Positions 17,028 through 25,931 of a stretch of 56,903 bases of DNA are shown piece after piece. The stretch spans positions 1 through 56,903 of the IMG/VR virus record IMGVR_UViG_3300025141_008849; one strand, written 5' to 3'. A program made the translations under genes and the position numbers. The DNA comes from a virus. Position 1 is the first letter of the stretch. Every line of letters starts with the position of its first letter. The notes beneath the pieces were generated by a model, which was given only the letters and a program-made list of their open reading frames with translations, was not told where the DNA came from and did not search any database.

Positions 17028-19690
17028 GCTATATTGACGCATTTTTTGATAGAGACAGAGATTGTATTGAAGTAGTAGAACGAACAAAAGTCAAAAGAGA
17101 ATATAAAACCTACCCTGCAAAATATACTTTCTATTATACAGATCCTAGAGGTAAATTTAAAAGCATTTACGGCGACCCGTTGCAACGTGTTCAATGTAAT
17201 AGCACAAAAGCATTTAGGAAAGAACGTAAACTTTTAAGTAACAAGACGTTATTTGAAAGCGACATTAATCCTATTTTTCAATGTTTAAGTGAAAATTATA
17301 TTGACGGGAGGACTGCAAAACTTAATACATGTTTTTTTGATATCGAAGTTGATTTTGATAGTGCAAGAGGATATGCAGATCCGTCTAATCCGTTTGCTAA
17401 AATAACTGCAATTACATTAGGCCTTGATTGGATAGACAAGTTAGTAACACTTTGTCTTGCTCCCAAAACACTTAATAAAACACAAGCAGAAGAAATTTGT
17501 AGTAGATTTGACGATACAATTCTTTGCAGTAGCGAAGAAGAAATGTTAAATCATTTTATTGCATTAATAGAAGATGCTGATATACTAAGCGGATGGAACT
17601 CAGAAGGTTATGATATTCCGTATATAGTTAATCGGGTAACAATGTTATTAGGTAAAGAACGTACACGAGAATTTTGTTTGTGGCAAAAATATCCAATTAA
17701 ACGTGAATATGAAAATTATGGGCGACTACAAGAAACATATGATTTAATAGGACGGGTACATTTAGATTACTTACAGTTGTACAGAAAAAATACATTCCAC
17801 GAACATCATTCTTATAGATTAGACTTTATTGGCGAAGTTGAAATTGGCGAAAATAAAGTTCCTTACGAAGGCACACTTGATCAATTATATAATAATGATT
17901 TTGAAAAGTTTATTGCTTATAACAGGCAAGATACAGAAATGCTTGTTAAAATAGATAAAAAACTTCGCTATATAGATTTACATAATGTACTTGCCCATGC
18001 TAATACTGTATTGTTAAAAACAACGTTAGGTGCAGTTGCAGTTAGTGATCAAGCAATTATTAATGAATCACATGCATTAGGTGTTCAAGTTCCAGATAAG
18101 AAAGATCACGGAGAAGCAACAACAGCCGCAGGTGCGTATGTAGCATATCCAAAACCAGGCTTATGGGATTGGATTGGTTCAATGGACATTAACAGTCTGT
18201 ATCCGTCTGCAATTCGTGCATTAAACATGAGTCCAGAAACTATTGTTGCACATATTGATCCAGACTATACAAAAAACTACATTGAAGGTCGTGTTGATGG
18301 GCGTGACGAAAAGAAAATGAGTTTTGCTGATGCTTGGTTACCACGGTTTTCAACATTAGAATATGAATATGTAATGGCGCAAGACAAAGAACACGAAGTA
18401 GATGTTGTTTTTGTTAATGGCGATAGGATGAAATTAACTGGTGCTGAAGTATACGAACTTGTTTTTAATAGTGGAAAACCATGGTGTATAACTGCAAATG
18501 GCGTAATATTTAGATATGATGAAAAAGGTATTATACCAGGATTGTTAGAACGTTGGTATGCAGAACGTAAACAAATGCAGGTAAAACTTAAAGAGTCAAT
18601 TGATAGCAAAAACAAAGAACAAATAGAATTTTGGGATAAGAGACAACTTGTAAAGAAAATTAACTTAAATAGTTTGTATGGTGCTTTGTTAAATCCGGGT
18701 TCAAGATTTTTTGATATGAGAATAGGACAAAGTACTACACTTTGCGGTAGAAGCATTGTTAAACATATGGCTGGTAAAGTAAATGAATTTATTGCCGGCA
18801 AATATGATCATGTAGGTGACGGTATTATATATGGTGATACTGATAGTTGTTATTTTTCAGCAACAATTCCATGGAAAGAAGATATAGATAATGGTAAACT
18901 TGAATGGAATAAAGAAACAGTAGTCGAAGTATATGATGCAATATGTGAGCAAGTTAATGATACGTTTCCTGAGTTCATGAACAAAGCATTTCATACAACA
19001 AGAGATAATGGTGCTATTATTAAAGCAGGTAGAGAGTTATGTGGAGAACGTGGATTGTTTATTACTAAAAAACGATATGGTATTTTAGTATACGACGAAG
19101 AAGGCAATCGCAAAGATATTGATAGTGATGGCAAACTCAAAGCAATGGGACTTGATCTTAAACGTAGTGATACACCAGAGTTTATGCAAAGGTTTTTAGA
19201 AAATATATTATTATCTGTATTAAAAGGTACACAAGAAGACGAAATATTGCAAACGATAACTGAGTTTAGAGAAAAATTTAAGGAACGTCCTGGTTGGGAA
19301 AAAGGTACACCAAAGCGTGTTAATAGAATAACACATTATACCAAAGAGTATAATAAGACAGGTAGATGTGGAGTTGGGCATGTTATGGCTGGTATTAATT
19401 GGAACATATTGCGTAAAGCATACAGTGATAAATTTAGTATGGAAGTTATAGATGGCATGAAAACTATTGTATGTAAACTCAAAGACAATCCAATGAAGAT
19501 GCGATCAGTTGCACTTCCAATTGACGAGTTGCATTTACCACAATGGTTTAAAGATTTGCCATTTGATCACAGAGCAATGGAAGAAACTATTATTGATAAT
19601 AAGATTGGTAACTTACTTAGTGTTATGGATTGGGATCTAAAAGCAACTCAACAAAATACAACATTTGAAAGTTTATTCGAGGTAGCATAA
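17024..19690 (+). CDS. DNA polymerase, family B (T4 gp43-like)
   Basis: An 888-residue replicative polymerase with both proofreading and synthesis domains complete. Exonuclease motifs: FDIEVDFD near residue 104 (Exo I), WNSEGYDIPYI near 190 (Exo II), YNRQDTEML near 298 (Exo III). Polymerase motifs: SMDINSLYPSAIRALNM near 385 (A), KINLNSLYGALLN near 544 (B), YGDTDSCYF near 602 (C), plus KKRYGILVYD near 685. Length matches T4 gp43 (898). It would act with the clamp encoded at 23062. ATGA overlap with the upstream gene and 1-base overlap downstream. Confidence 0.96.
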   Translation: MSYIDAFFDRDRDCIEVVERTKVKREYKTYPAKYTFYYTDPRGKFKSIYGDPLQRVQCNSTKAFRKERKLLSNKTLFESDINPIFQCLSENYIDGRTAKLNTCFFDIEVDFDSARGYADPSNPFAKITAITLGLDWIDKLVTLCLAPKTLNKTQAEEICSRFDDTILCSSEEEMLNHFIALIEDADILSGWNSEGYDIPYIVNRVTMLLGKERTREFCLWQKYPIKREYENYGRLQETYDLIGRVHLDYLQLYRKNTFHEHHSYRLDFIGEVEIGENKVPYEGTLDQLYNNDFEKFIAYNRQDTEMLVKIDKKLRYIDLHNVLAHANTVLLKTTLGAVAVSDQAIINESHALGVQVPDKKDHGEATTAAGAYVAYPKPGLWDWIGSMDINSLYPSAIRALNMSPETIVAHIDPDYTKNYIEGRVDGRDEKKMSFADAWLPRFSTLEYEYVMAQDKEHEVDVVFVNGDRMKLTGAEVYELVFNSGKPWCITANGVIFRYDEKGIIPGLLERWYAERKQMQVKLKESIDSKNKEQIEFWDKRQLVKKINLNSLYGALLNPGSRFFDMRIGQSTTLCGRSIVKHMAGKVNEFIAGKYDHVGDGIIYGDTDSCYFSATIPWKEDIDNGKLEWNKETVVEVYDAICEQVNDTFPEFMNKAFHTTRDNGAIIKAGRELCGERGLFITKKRYGILVYDEEGNRKDIDSDGKLKAMGLDLKRSDTPEFMQRFLENILLSVLKGTQEDEILQTITEFREKFKERPGWEKGTPKRVNRITHYTKEYNKTGRCGVGHVMAGINWNILRKAYSDKFSMEVIDGMKTIVCKLKDNPMKMRSVALPIDELHLPQWFKDLPFDHRAMEETIIDNKIGNLLSVMDWDLKATQQNTTFESLFEVA

Positions 19691-20298
19691 TGTATACAAA
19701 AGTGCCCAGTGGATGTAAATTAGCAATTTGTGGTTGCTCGTATGCAACAGATTTTGATAGGTATGAAGGTACGAATAAAAACGAAGCAAAGTATAAAGAA
19801 TCAACAATGACAAACGAAGATTTGTGGTGTAATAGATTTACTGGACAAGCATCACTTGATAATTTTTCACGTGGTGGTGCTAGTAATTATGACATTTACA
19901 TGCAAATTAAAATGGCACTCAGATATAACTGTAATTATATTTTAGTCTTTTGGACAAACACTAATAGGTTTAATGCATTTTGGAAAGACGGTCATCCAGC
20001 CATTGTACCTTTATCAAAAAACGAGCAAGATTATCGTAAGAAATATTTTTCACCCTACTTTCAAAAGTTTTTTTCTTATTTGTTAGTAATGGATGCAACG
20101 CGATTATTAGAATTTGTTGACCATAAATATTTTTTACACGCAGGAAACGATTTTCCACGTGAAATAATGAAACACCCAGATGTTAATAAATTTCATCCCG
20201 CACAATTAGATTATCCAACTCATAGTAGAACATCACCTAATCATTTAAATGAAAAAGGACAAGCCATAGTAAATGAAAAACTTAATTTATATCTATAA
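19690..20298 (+). CDS. SGNH-hydrolase-like protein (202 aa)
   Basis: The N-terminus LAICGCSYATDF matches SGNH block I with Ser in GCS; NFSRGGASNYDIYMQI is the Gly/Asn block seen also in the genes at 7184 and 7966; ILVFWTNTNRF is a strand; and SPNHLNEKGQAIVNEKL carries the terminal His and the helix typical of this family. No signal peptide. It is the fourth SGNH-like gene in the window and, like the pair at 7184/7966, is followed by a glycine-loop unknown. Confidence 0.6.
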   Translation: MYTKVPSGCKLAICGCSYATDFDRYEGTNKNEAKYKESTMTNEDLWCNRFTGQASLDNFSRGGASNYDIYMQIKMALRYNCNYILVFWTNTNRFNAFWKDGHPAIVPLSKNEQDYRKKYFSPYFQKFFSYLLVMDATRLLEFVDHKYFLHAGNDFPREIMKHPDVNKFHPAQLDYPTHSRTSPNHLNEKGQAIVNEKLNLYL

Positions 20299-21094
20299 TA
20301 ATCAATTTATAGCAAGTATTCTAGCATGGATACTTCAACAAAGTAACACAATTGATTCTAATTTTTGTTTATATGATTCTACCAATGCAGATCCATGGGA
20401 CAATCATCATCCTAATGTATCTGATAAATCCAATGGTGATTTTTTACATGATTTGATTTGTATTCAAGAGGACGAAAAACGCAATGTAGATGAATTAACT
20501 GCTCATGTTAAAAGTTTTACAAAATATAATTTCGGTGTAGTAGGTAATGCCTACGGTCAATGGGAGCATAAAACTGAATGGATTTGTGATGGTTTAACTA
20601 AAATATACACATATATGGAAGATGCTGACTTAATGACTGATCTCTGGTTAAATGTTTATTTTAAAAGAGAGTTTAATGCAAGTCAGATTCGTGAAAGCAT
20701 GTGGTTCCATTGTAATGATCATCATTTTAAAGATACGGAATATAAAGATGAAATGCTTACCAGACATCTTAACAGAGCTGACGAATTACTTAAAGAACAA
20801 GGAGTATTATATTTTTGGCAGTTACAAGCACTATATCACGGATCGTGGAAGGAATTGCTTCCTCTTGATAGATATAATGAATATAGAAACGAAGTGCATA
20901 ACCAAGTACTGATGCATCAACCATCAAACGCTGAACTTTACAATAATCATTTTATAAATCATAATACTTGTATAATTGTAGATATGATGAATATAAATTT
21001 TGAAGAGTTATGTGACACTTTAAATATAGAATTTAATCCTAAAATGCAGAGTGAATATGAGATTTTTAAACTATTTGTAGAGGATAACACATGA
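20273..21094 (+). CDS. Unknown protein paired with SGNH gene (273 aa)
   Basis: Not recognised. The start LIYIYNNQFIASILAWILQQS resembles LIVIACPGHSNGEFLAWLLNHS of the gene at 8715, and both follow SGNH-like genes through 16-26 base overlaps, so they look like two copies of one gene pair. The rest is rich in His, Trp and acidic residues (WFHCNDHHFKDTEY, HQPSNAELYNNHF). A metal- or sulfonucleotide-dependent transferase cannot be excluded, but nothing proves it. Confidence 0.5.
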   Translation: MKNLIYIYNNQFIASILAWILQQSNTIDSNFCLYDSTNADPWDNHHPNVSDKSNGDFLHDLICIQEDEKRNVDELTAHVKSFTKYNFGVVGNAYGQWEHKTEWICDGLTKIYTYMEDADLMTDLWLNVYFKREFNASQIRESMWFHCNDHHFKDTEYKDEMLTRHLNRADELLKEQGVLYFWQLQALYHGSWKELLPLDRYNEYRNEVHNQVLMHQPSNAELYNNHFINHNTCIIVDMMNINFEELCDTLNIEFNPKMQSEYEIFKLFVEDNT

Positions 21095-21462
21095 ACGATT
21101 GTTTATTTTGTAACCTACCCGAAGATAGAATTATACGAGGATTTGAAAAGGAATTTCAAACCTGCTTTTTAATAAAAGATCAGTATCCTGTATCTCCAGG
21201 ACATGCATTAATTATACCTGACAAGCACGTAGAAAGTTGGTTTGATTTAACCAAATACGATTTAGAATTTATGCATATGTTAGCAAATGAGTATAAAGAA
21301 ACAGTAGAATGCGACGGATGGAATGTTGGTATAAATATTGGTGCATATGCTGGACAAACAATTTTCCACATGCATATGCATTTAATACCAAGATATGAAG
21401 GGGACATGGAAAATCCCAGAGGAGGCGTTAGACATATTATCCCCGGAAAAGGCTATTATTGA
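21091..21462 (+). CDS. HIT-family nucleotide hydrolase/transferase
   Basis: A 123-residue histidine-triad protein. The triad HMHMHLIPR near residue 94-102 gives the nucleotidyl-histidine active site, VSPGHALIIPDKHV is the central strand region of the fold, and the CLFCNLPED N-terminus has the Cys pair of zinc-bearing HIT proteins. Members cleave AMP from dinucleoside polyphosphates, adenylated lysines or aminoacyl-AMP. In this genome it could clear stray adenylates, but that is inference. ATGA overlap upstream. Confidence 0.88.
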   Translation: MNDCLFCNLPEDRIIRGFEKEFQTCFLIKDQYPVSPGHALIIPDKHVESWFDLTKYDLEFMHMLANEYKETVECDGWNVGINIGAYAGQTIFHMHMHLIPRYEGDMENPRGGVRHIIPGKGYY

Positions 21463-21707
21463 AAAAATTTTTAGATAAGTTAGATCAATTACTATACAAA
21501 TACCAAGAACAACAATTACATTTCTTTTGGGCATTTAGTGTTACCACATTAGCAGTATGGTGGAAACCATTGCTTATATCAGGCTTAGTTATTACAGTGG
21601 CAAAAGAATTTTGGGATTCCAAAAACCCACCCCATAAATGGTCATGGTCTGATATGCGATACGGAATGGCAGGCTGGATAGTTGCTTTATTGATCGTAGG
21701 TACATAA
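21459..21707 (+). CDS. Small two-TM membrane protein (TTG start)
   Basis: The likely start is the TTG at 21459 overlapping the previous stop by 4 bases. The 82-residue product has two hydrophobic segments (FSVTTLAVWWKPLLISGLVI and YGMAGWIVALLIVG). KEFWDSKNP, then WSWSDMRYGMAGW, follows the pattern of YfiM/DUF2279-like small envelope proteins (KE.xD....sw.D....G), a weak resemblance. Inner-membrane location is likely. Confidence 0.55.
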   Translation: MKKFLDKLDQLLYKYQEQQLHFFWAFSVTTLAVWWKPLLISGLVITVAKEFWDSKNPPHKWSWSDMRYGMAGWIVALLIVGT

Positions 21708-21710
21708 ATA
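21703..21710 (+). promoter_or_regulatory. NATAAATA motif 5 bases before an ATG
   Basis: CATAAATAC overlapping the stop of the upstream gene and ending 5 bases before the ATG at 21716. It matches the late-promoter core at 480 including the trailing C. Transcription from it would begin at or after the start codon, so either the mRNA is leaderless, a later start is used, or the match is chance. Confidence 0.2.
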
Positions 21711-21715
21711 CCTGG

Positions 21716-22216
21716 ATGAAGAAGGAACATAGAAAGCTCTACGATTTGTGGAAATATAAGAAATGGAGTAAAAATTTTATGGAATTTAATAATCCTGTTA
21801 TGCAAACCCTCATCGGTTTGGTAGTATTTTACATAGGATTAAAACTGTTCTCAGGTGGAATGAAGTCAATGGGTCGCTTAGAACAACTTGAATGGTTTTT
21901 AGGGAACCCTTATTATATGTTTGTTGGATCTATTGTTTGTACACTTCTTTGGCAATCATCATCCCTTACAACAACAGCAGTTATAGGACTTGTCGCTTCA
22001 GGAACATTGCCGTTGCCCTCAGCAGTAGCCGCAATACTAGGAGCAAACGTAGGCACAACAGGTACAGTATGGATCGCAGGGATATTAGTTAGTGATGGAA
22101 TGCCTACGGGCATTACACGACAGGTAGCTCTTATACATACAGGAGTTAATACAGTAATGGCAGTGGCATTACTTCCATTTGTACAACCAATATCACGGTT
22201 TATATCAAAATTTTAA
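21716..22216 (+). CDS. Na+/phosphate-cotransporter-like half protein (NptA/PF02690-like)
   Basis: A 166-residue membrane protein equivalent to one repeat of Na/Pi cotransporter II. WQSSSLTTTAVIGLVASG carries the QSSS signature for substrate binding and AAILGANVGTTGTVWIAG the GAN(V/I)GTT signature; three to four further hydrophobic segments surround them. Full transporters have two inverted repeats in about 350-550 residues, so this would have to work as a dimer or be a fragment. A metallophosphoesterase follows immediately. Together they suggest phosphate acquisition, known as a phage strategy in phosphate-poor seas. Confidence 0.75.
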   Translation: MKKEHRKLYDLWKYKKWSKNFMEFNNPVMQTLIGLVVFYIGLKLFSGGMKSMGRLEQLEWFLGNPYYMFVGSIVCTLLWQSSSLTTTAVIGLVASGTLPLPSAVAAILGANVGTTGTVWIAGILVSDGMPTGITRQVALIHTGVNTVMAVALLPFVQPISRFISKF

Positions 22217-22220
22217 CAAT

Positions 22221-23012
22221 ATGAAGATAGACTTTGTATCCGATTTACATGTAGATACTTGGCAACCCGAGCAAAGATGGAACTGGACTACTACACGAAA
22301 AAGTGATTATATTTTAATTGCCGGCGACATTTCAGATTATATTGAAACCGGCGACGAGAATGATGTATATACAAGCCTTATACGTTTAGGTAACATATAT
22401 AAAGATGTGTATTTTGTTGATGGTAATCACGAGTTTCAACCAAACAGATTAAATGTAGAAGCAGTAAAAGAAGATTTAATAGATTGTATAGGTGTATTAG
22501 AAAATGTACATTATATTCCAATGCAAGAAAACATAATAGGTGATGTTGGTATTGTTGGTTGTAATGGCTGGTGGGATTATACATTTGATGGAACTGACCC
22601 GGAAGAATGTTTAGAGGATTGGAAACTACGAGAAGGGTTTAAAATTGATACAGAAATACTTCGCCATTTTTTTACATATCTTGCAAAAAAAGATGCAATC
22701 GAATTAGAACAACAAATCAAAAACATTTACGATAAAGTGAAAAAAATAATAGTTGTTACTCATGTCGTAGCACACCCAACCATGTGTACAACTCATTACC
22801 CCGGACCAAAGGTAAGAAATGGTTTATATGGTAATGCTAAATTTATGCCAATAGCAAAAAAATACTCAAGTAAAATTAAGTATTGGATTAGCGGACATTC
22901 GCATGATGTTATGGAAGAAAAAGAGCATGGTATACACTTTTTAAGTAACCCACGAGGTCGTCCATACGACTTCAACAGAATAGATTATTCTGTTAAAACA
23001 CTTGACATTTAG
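22221..23012 (+). CDS. Calcineurin-like metallophosphoesterase
   Basis: Start set at the ATG at 22221 (MKIDFVSDLHVD), because the family begins at this strand; an in-frame ATG at 22179 lies inside the upstream gene. The 263-residue product shows all blocks: DLHVD, AGDISDY, DGNHEFQ, VTHVVAHP and SGHSHDV, which hold the two metal ions. It should hydrolyse a phosphomonoester or diester in the cytoplasm (no signal peptide). The adjacent Na/Pi-like gene hints at phosphate metabolism; polynucleotide repair is the other possibility. Confidence 0.88.
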   Translation: MKIDFVSDLHVDTWQPEQRWNWTTTRKSDYILIAGDISDYIETGDENDVYTSLIRLGNIYKDVYFVDGNHEFQPNRLNVEAVKEDLIDCIGVLENVHYIPMQENIIGDVGIVGCNGWWDYTFDGTDPEECLEDWKLREGFKIDTEILRHFFTYLAKKDAIELEQQIKNIYDKVKKIIVVTHVVAHPTMCTTHYPGPKVRNGLYGNAKFMPIAKKYSSKIKYWISGHSHDVMEEKEHGIHFLSNPRGRPYDFNRIDYSVKTLDI

Positions 23013-23031
23013 CATCATAACATGTTATAAT
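23002..23031 (+). promoter_or_regulatory. Consensus sigma70 promoter TTGACA-18-TATAAT
   Basis: Both hexamers are perfect consensus, with an 18-base spacer, overlapping the stop of the phosphoesterase gene. It gives a leader of roughly 24 bases before the clamp ATG at 23062, which has AAAGG upstream. The spacer end and -10 contain ATAACATGTTAT, related to the palindrome in the polymerase-operon promoter, suggesting common control of replication genes. Confidence 0.85.
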
Positions 23032-23061
23032 GTTTAAGTAAACATTCTAATAAAGGCAAAT

Positions 23062-23808
23062 ATGAAAGATATAATTCTGGATATAGTAAAGCATACAGCA
23101 GGACTTGGTTTCATTGAATCTGCAAAAGTCACTTCAGACGATAAAGCAACTATAATTGAAGCAATGGATCCTGATAGAACTGTGATCTTAAACGCAACAA
23201 CTCACAGTAACATAAGTGAATTCAATGGTGAATTTGGATTAGGTAACTTAACGTTTTTAAATGGCGTATTAGGCCTAAATAATTATCAAGAAGCAGACAC
23301 CGATATACAAGTAAAAACTCGTAATATGAATGGTGAAGAAGTTCCAGAGAGTTTAACTTTCGAAGACCAATATGGTAATACAGATCAGTATAGATTTATG
23401 AGCAAAGAAATTGTAAATCAACAACTTCGAACAGTCAAGTTTAAAGGTGCTTCTTGGGATGTAACAGTAACACCAACAAAACCAAAAGTAAGTGAGCTTG
23501 CTCAAGTTGCAACTATTTACGGAACAGTAGAACCGACATTTAGTGCAAGTACTGATAATAAAAATTTAGTATTTACATTAGGTACTGCTGATGGTAGTGG
23601 ACATTTTGGTAAACGTATCTTTGCAAATAATGTTGAAGGTACACTTACACAAACTTGGTCATGGCCATTAAATCAAGTTATAGGTATTCTTAAACTTGGT
23701 ATGAGTGGTAATTGTGTAATGAAACTTAGCGACAAAGGTGCATTGCAAATTACTATCGATAGTGGTTTAGCAAACTACGACTATATATTACCGGCGATGA
23801 GTAAATGA
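23062..23808 (+). CDS. Sliding clamp-like DNA polymerase processivity factor (T4 gp45-like)
   Basis: A 248-residue protein. It resembles T4 gp45 in length (228) and in landmarks: GNLTFLNGVLGLNNY in place of the gp45 DLNGFLGILSL strand-helix, a central TVTPTKPKVSELAQVATI, and a terminal LKLGMSGNCVMKLSDKG then GLANYDYILPAM, which parallels the gp45 end where the chain returns to the clamp edge. It would encircle DNA and tether the gp43-like polymerase. It has its own consensus promoter, as fits a protein needed early and in quantity. The call rests on faint similarity plus context. Confidence 0.65.
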   Translation: MKDIILDIVKHTAGLGFIESAKVTSDDKATIIEAMDPDRTVILNATTHSNISEFNGEFGLGNLTFLNGVLGLNNYQEADTDIQVKTRNMNGEEVPESLTFEDQYGNTDQYRFMSKEIVNQQLRTVKFKGASWDVTVTPTKPKVSELAQVATIYGTVEPTFSASTDNKNLVFTLGTADGSGHFGKRIFANNVEGTLTQTWSWPLNQVIGILKLGMSGNCVMKLSDKGALQITIDSGLANYDYILPAMSK

Positions 23809-24329
23809 AAAATATTGATAAAAAATTAGATGAATTAGTAGAGCATGTTACTAAATCAAATCCCGAGATGGGGGGCATGCCGATGTGTCCTTTTGCTCGG
23901 ATAGGCTTAGATAAGGGCGAGGTTGAGTTTGTAAAACATGGCAAAAATACGCTCGTAGTTGCTGAAGGCTACATTAAAAATTATCCACCACATAAAAAAC
24001 TTGTATTATGTGTTACTGATTCTAAAGAGTTTACATCAAAACAGTTAGATGAGTTTTGCGAAAAATGGCAAGACTTTGCAATCAAACAAGACTTATATTT
24101 GTATCCATCACATCCAGACGATAGCGAAGGATACATTGCTGGGTTAACACACGGTAATCCAGGTTTAGCAATGATCCTTATACAAACATTAAGTGATCTT
24201 AATCAAAAGGCTACATGGTTACAAAACAAAACAAATTATTACTCATATTGGGACAAAGGCTACTATGATAGAATTGTTGGAGAAAGATTAAAACATGACA
24301 AAGACCTTACAAAACCTAACAGAATCTAA
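23805..24329 (+). CDS. Unknown protein with CPFAR motif (174 aa)
   Basis: A 174-residue protein of unknown function. The motif GGMPMCPFARIGLDKGEVEF near residues 23-42 resembles the lCPFA motif of DUF1415-like proteins, and the following strands (TLVVAEGYI, HKKLVLCVTDS) and YLYPSHPDD suggest a small alpha/beta fold. The 3' end overlaps the DpdA gene by 35 bases and the 5' end overlaps the clamp gene by 4, so it is expressed with both. Similar resemblance alone does not give a reaction. Confidence 0.5.
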   Translation: MKNIDKKLDELVEHVTKSNPEMGGMPMCPFARIGLDKGEVEFVKHGKNTLVVAEGYIKNYPPHKKLVLCVTDSKEFTSKQLDEFCEKWQDFAIKQDLYLYPSHPDDSEGYIAGLTHGNPGLAMILIQTLSDLNQKATWLQNKTNYYSYWDKGYYDRIVGERLKHDKDLTKPNRI

Positions 24330-25794
24330 TAACGATTATGCAGTATTTTTACCAAGCATAAGTGGTTTCTATAATGCATTTATATCCAAACAACAACACG
24401 AAGAATATGTACCTAAGGATAGAATACCAGTAGAGTTTGAAAATGGTATTGAAGGTATGAATTTTTTAAATGCTGATAAAGGATACTTTAAGTATAAATG
24501 GGCTTTATATTCAGCAGGACATGCTCAACTAGATATTGCAAAAAGCGATATTAGTGAAAGTATGGTACAAAAACGTGATCGAAATAATACACTTATAATA
24601 GGCGATAGCGGTGGCTTTCAAATTGCCAAAGGTATTATTAAATTTGATTGGGATAAATTTTATGAAGGTAGTGCTGATACAGTTAGAACCAAACTACTTA
24701 ATTGGTTAGAACATACTGCCGATTATTCAATGATACTAGACATACCTACTTGGGCCGCCAGGCCTCCATTAAATGCTAGAACAGGATTGAATAGTTTTCG
24801 AGATTGTTTAGACGGCACAATATATAATAATGCTTTCTTCATGAAGCATCGAAAACATCAAACAAAATTTTTAAATGTTTTACAAGGCTCCGATAATGTA
24901 GAAGCAGATATTTGGTATAACGAAGTTAAAAATCTTCCATTTGAAGGTTGGGGAATGGGCGGTAATAACATGCAAGACTTTAAATTGATATTACGCAGGC
25001 TTATTAATTTACGTGACGAAAAATTACTTGAAAAGGGCGAACGTGATTTAATGCACTTTTTAGGTTCATCCAAGTTAGAATTTGGTGTTGCTCTTACTGC
25101 ACTACAACGTGAAATAAGAAGTACTATTAACGAAGATTTTACTGTTACATATGATTGTGCAAGTCCGTTTATTGCAACCGCACATGGACAAATGTACACA
25201 CAACATGTACATAGAAATGATCGTAATAGTTATATTATGGATAAAATGATTGACGATAAGCGATTAAGTGGTAGTAAAATTCCATTACCTTGGAATAGTC
25301 CAATAGCAGAACGTATGACAATGGGCGATGTTTGCTGGTATAAACCTGGAGATTTAAATAAACTAGGTAAAGAGGGTAAATCAAGTTGGGACTCTTTTTC
25401 GTATTTTTTACAAATGGGACACAACGTGTATCAACATATTGAAAGTGTACAACGAGCAAATGCATTAGCGGATATGGCATGCTCATTACACCAACCGCCA
25501 GTTACACAATGGTCTAAAGTTAAAAAAGGACAGGACGAGTATGACACTTGGGTTCCACGTAATGTAATATACTTTGTAGAACTTGCTAAAGAAGTATTTC
25601 GTAGTCAAACACCAATGGATGTAATTGAAAAAGCAACTCCGTTCTTATCTGAATTTAGTAAGGGTAGATTACGTAAAAGTTCAGCAACAACATTTACAAA
25701 TTTATTTGATACAGAAGATGCTGGTACTGATAATGATAGCGAAGCATTTGACGAGCATGATGATCAACTTGAAGAACTAGAACAAACAGTATGA
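24295..25794 (+). CDS. dpdA: DpdA-like tRNA-guanine-transglycosylase homologue (DNA 7-deazaguanine insertion)
   Basis: A 499-residue TGT-superfamily protein. GDSGGFQIAKG near residue 103 holds the TGT acid-base Asp, DIPTWAARPP lies near 149, WGMGGNNMQ near 220 is the glycine loop that binds the base, and TYDCASPF near 284 supplies the nucleophile-type Asp. It lacks the Cys zinc cluster and compactness of tRNA enzymes and matches phage/bacterial DpdA, which swaps guanine in DNA for a 7-deazaguanine. FolE, QueD-like and QueE genes lie within 10 kb. Modified DNA would resist restriction. LTES near the N-terminus is probably coincidental. Confidence 0.82.
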   Translation: MTKTLQNLTESNNDYAVFLPSISGFYNAFISKQQHEEYVPKDRIPVEFENGIEGMNFLNADKGYFKYKWALYSAGHAQLDIAKSDISESMVQKRDRNNTLIIGDSGGFQIAKGIIKFDWDKFYEGSADTVRTKLLNWLEHTADYSMILDIPTWAARPPLNARTGLNSFRDCLDGTIYNNAFFMKHRKHQTKFLNVLQGSDNVEADIWYNEVKNLPFEGWGMGGNNMQDFKLILRRLINLRDEKLLEKGERDLMHFLGSSKLEFGVALTALQREIRSTINEDFTVTYDCASPFIATAHGQMYTQHVHRNDRNSYIMDKMIDDKRLSGSKIPLPWNSPIAERMTMGDVCWYKPGDLNKLGKEGKSSWDSFSYFLQMGHNVYQHIESVQRANALADMACSLHQPPVTQWSKVKKGQDEYDTWVPRNVIYFVELAKEVFRSQTPMDVIEKATPFLSEFSKGRLRKSSATTFTNLFDTEDAGTDNDSEAFDEHDDQLEELEQTV

Positions 25795-25931
25795 AAGCAA
25801 TAGGTCATAGTGAAATGTACAAGATGGGATTCGATGGAGCAAGTATTGAAAAGTTAAGAAAACTAACACCAAAACAATATGAACGTCTTCTCGTTATACT
25901 AGCAGAATTTCAAAAGGAACAAACAAAATGA
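25791..25931 (+). CDS. Small protein (46 aa) coupled to dpdA
   Basis: A short frame starting with ATGA overlap on the dpdA stop and ending in another ATGA overlap. The product (MKAIGHSEMYKMGFDGASIE...) is helical and charged, with LRKLTPKQYERLLVILAEF likely forming an amphipathic helix. Tight coupling at both ends is the main evidence for translation. No family recognised. Confidence 0.5.
   Translation: MKAIGHSEMYKMGFDGASIEKLRKLTPKQYERLLVILAEFQKEQTK

Noticed and set aside
18277-18801. 174-codon minus-strand frame inside the DNA polymerase gene
   Set aside because: The polymerase frame carries motifs A to C here; the other is a shadow.
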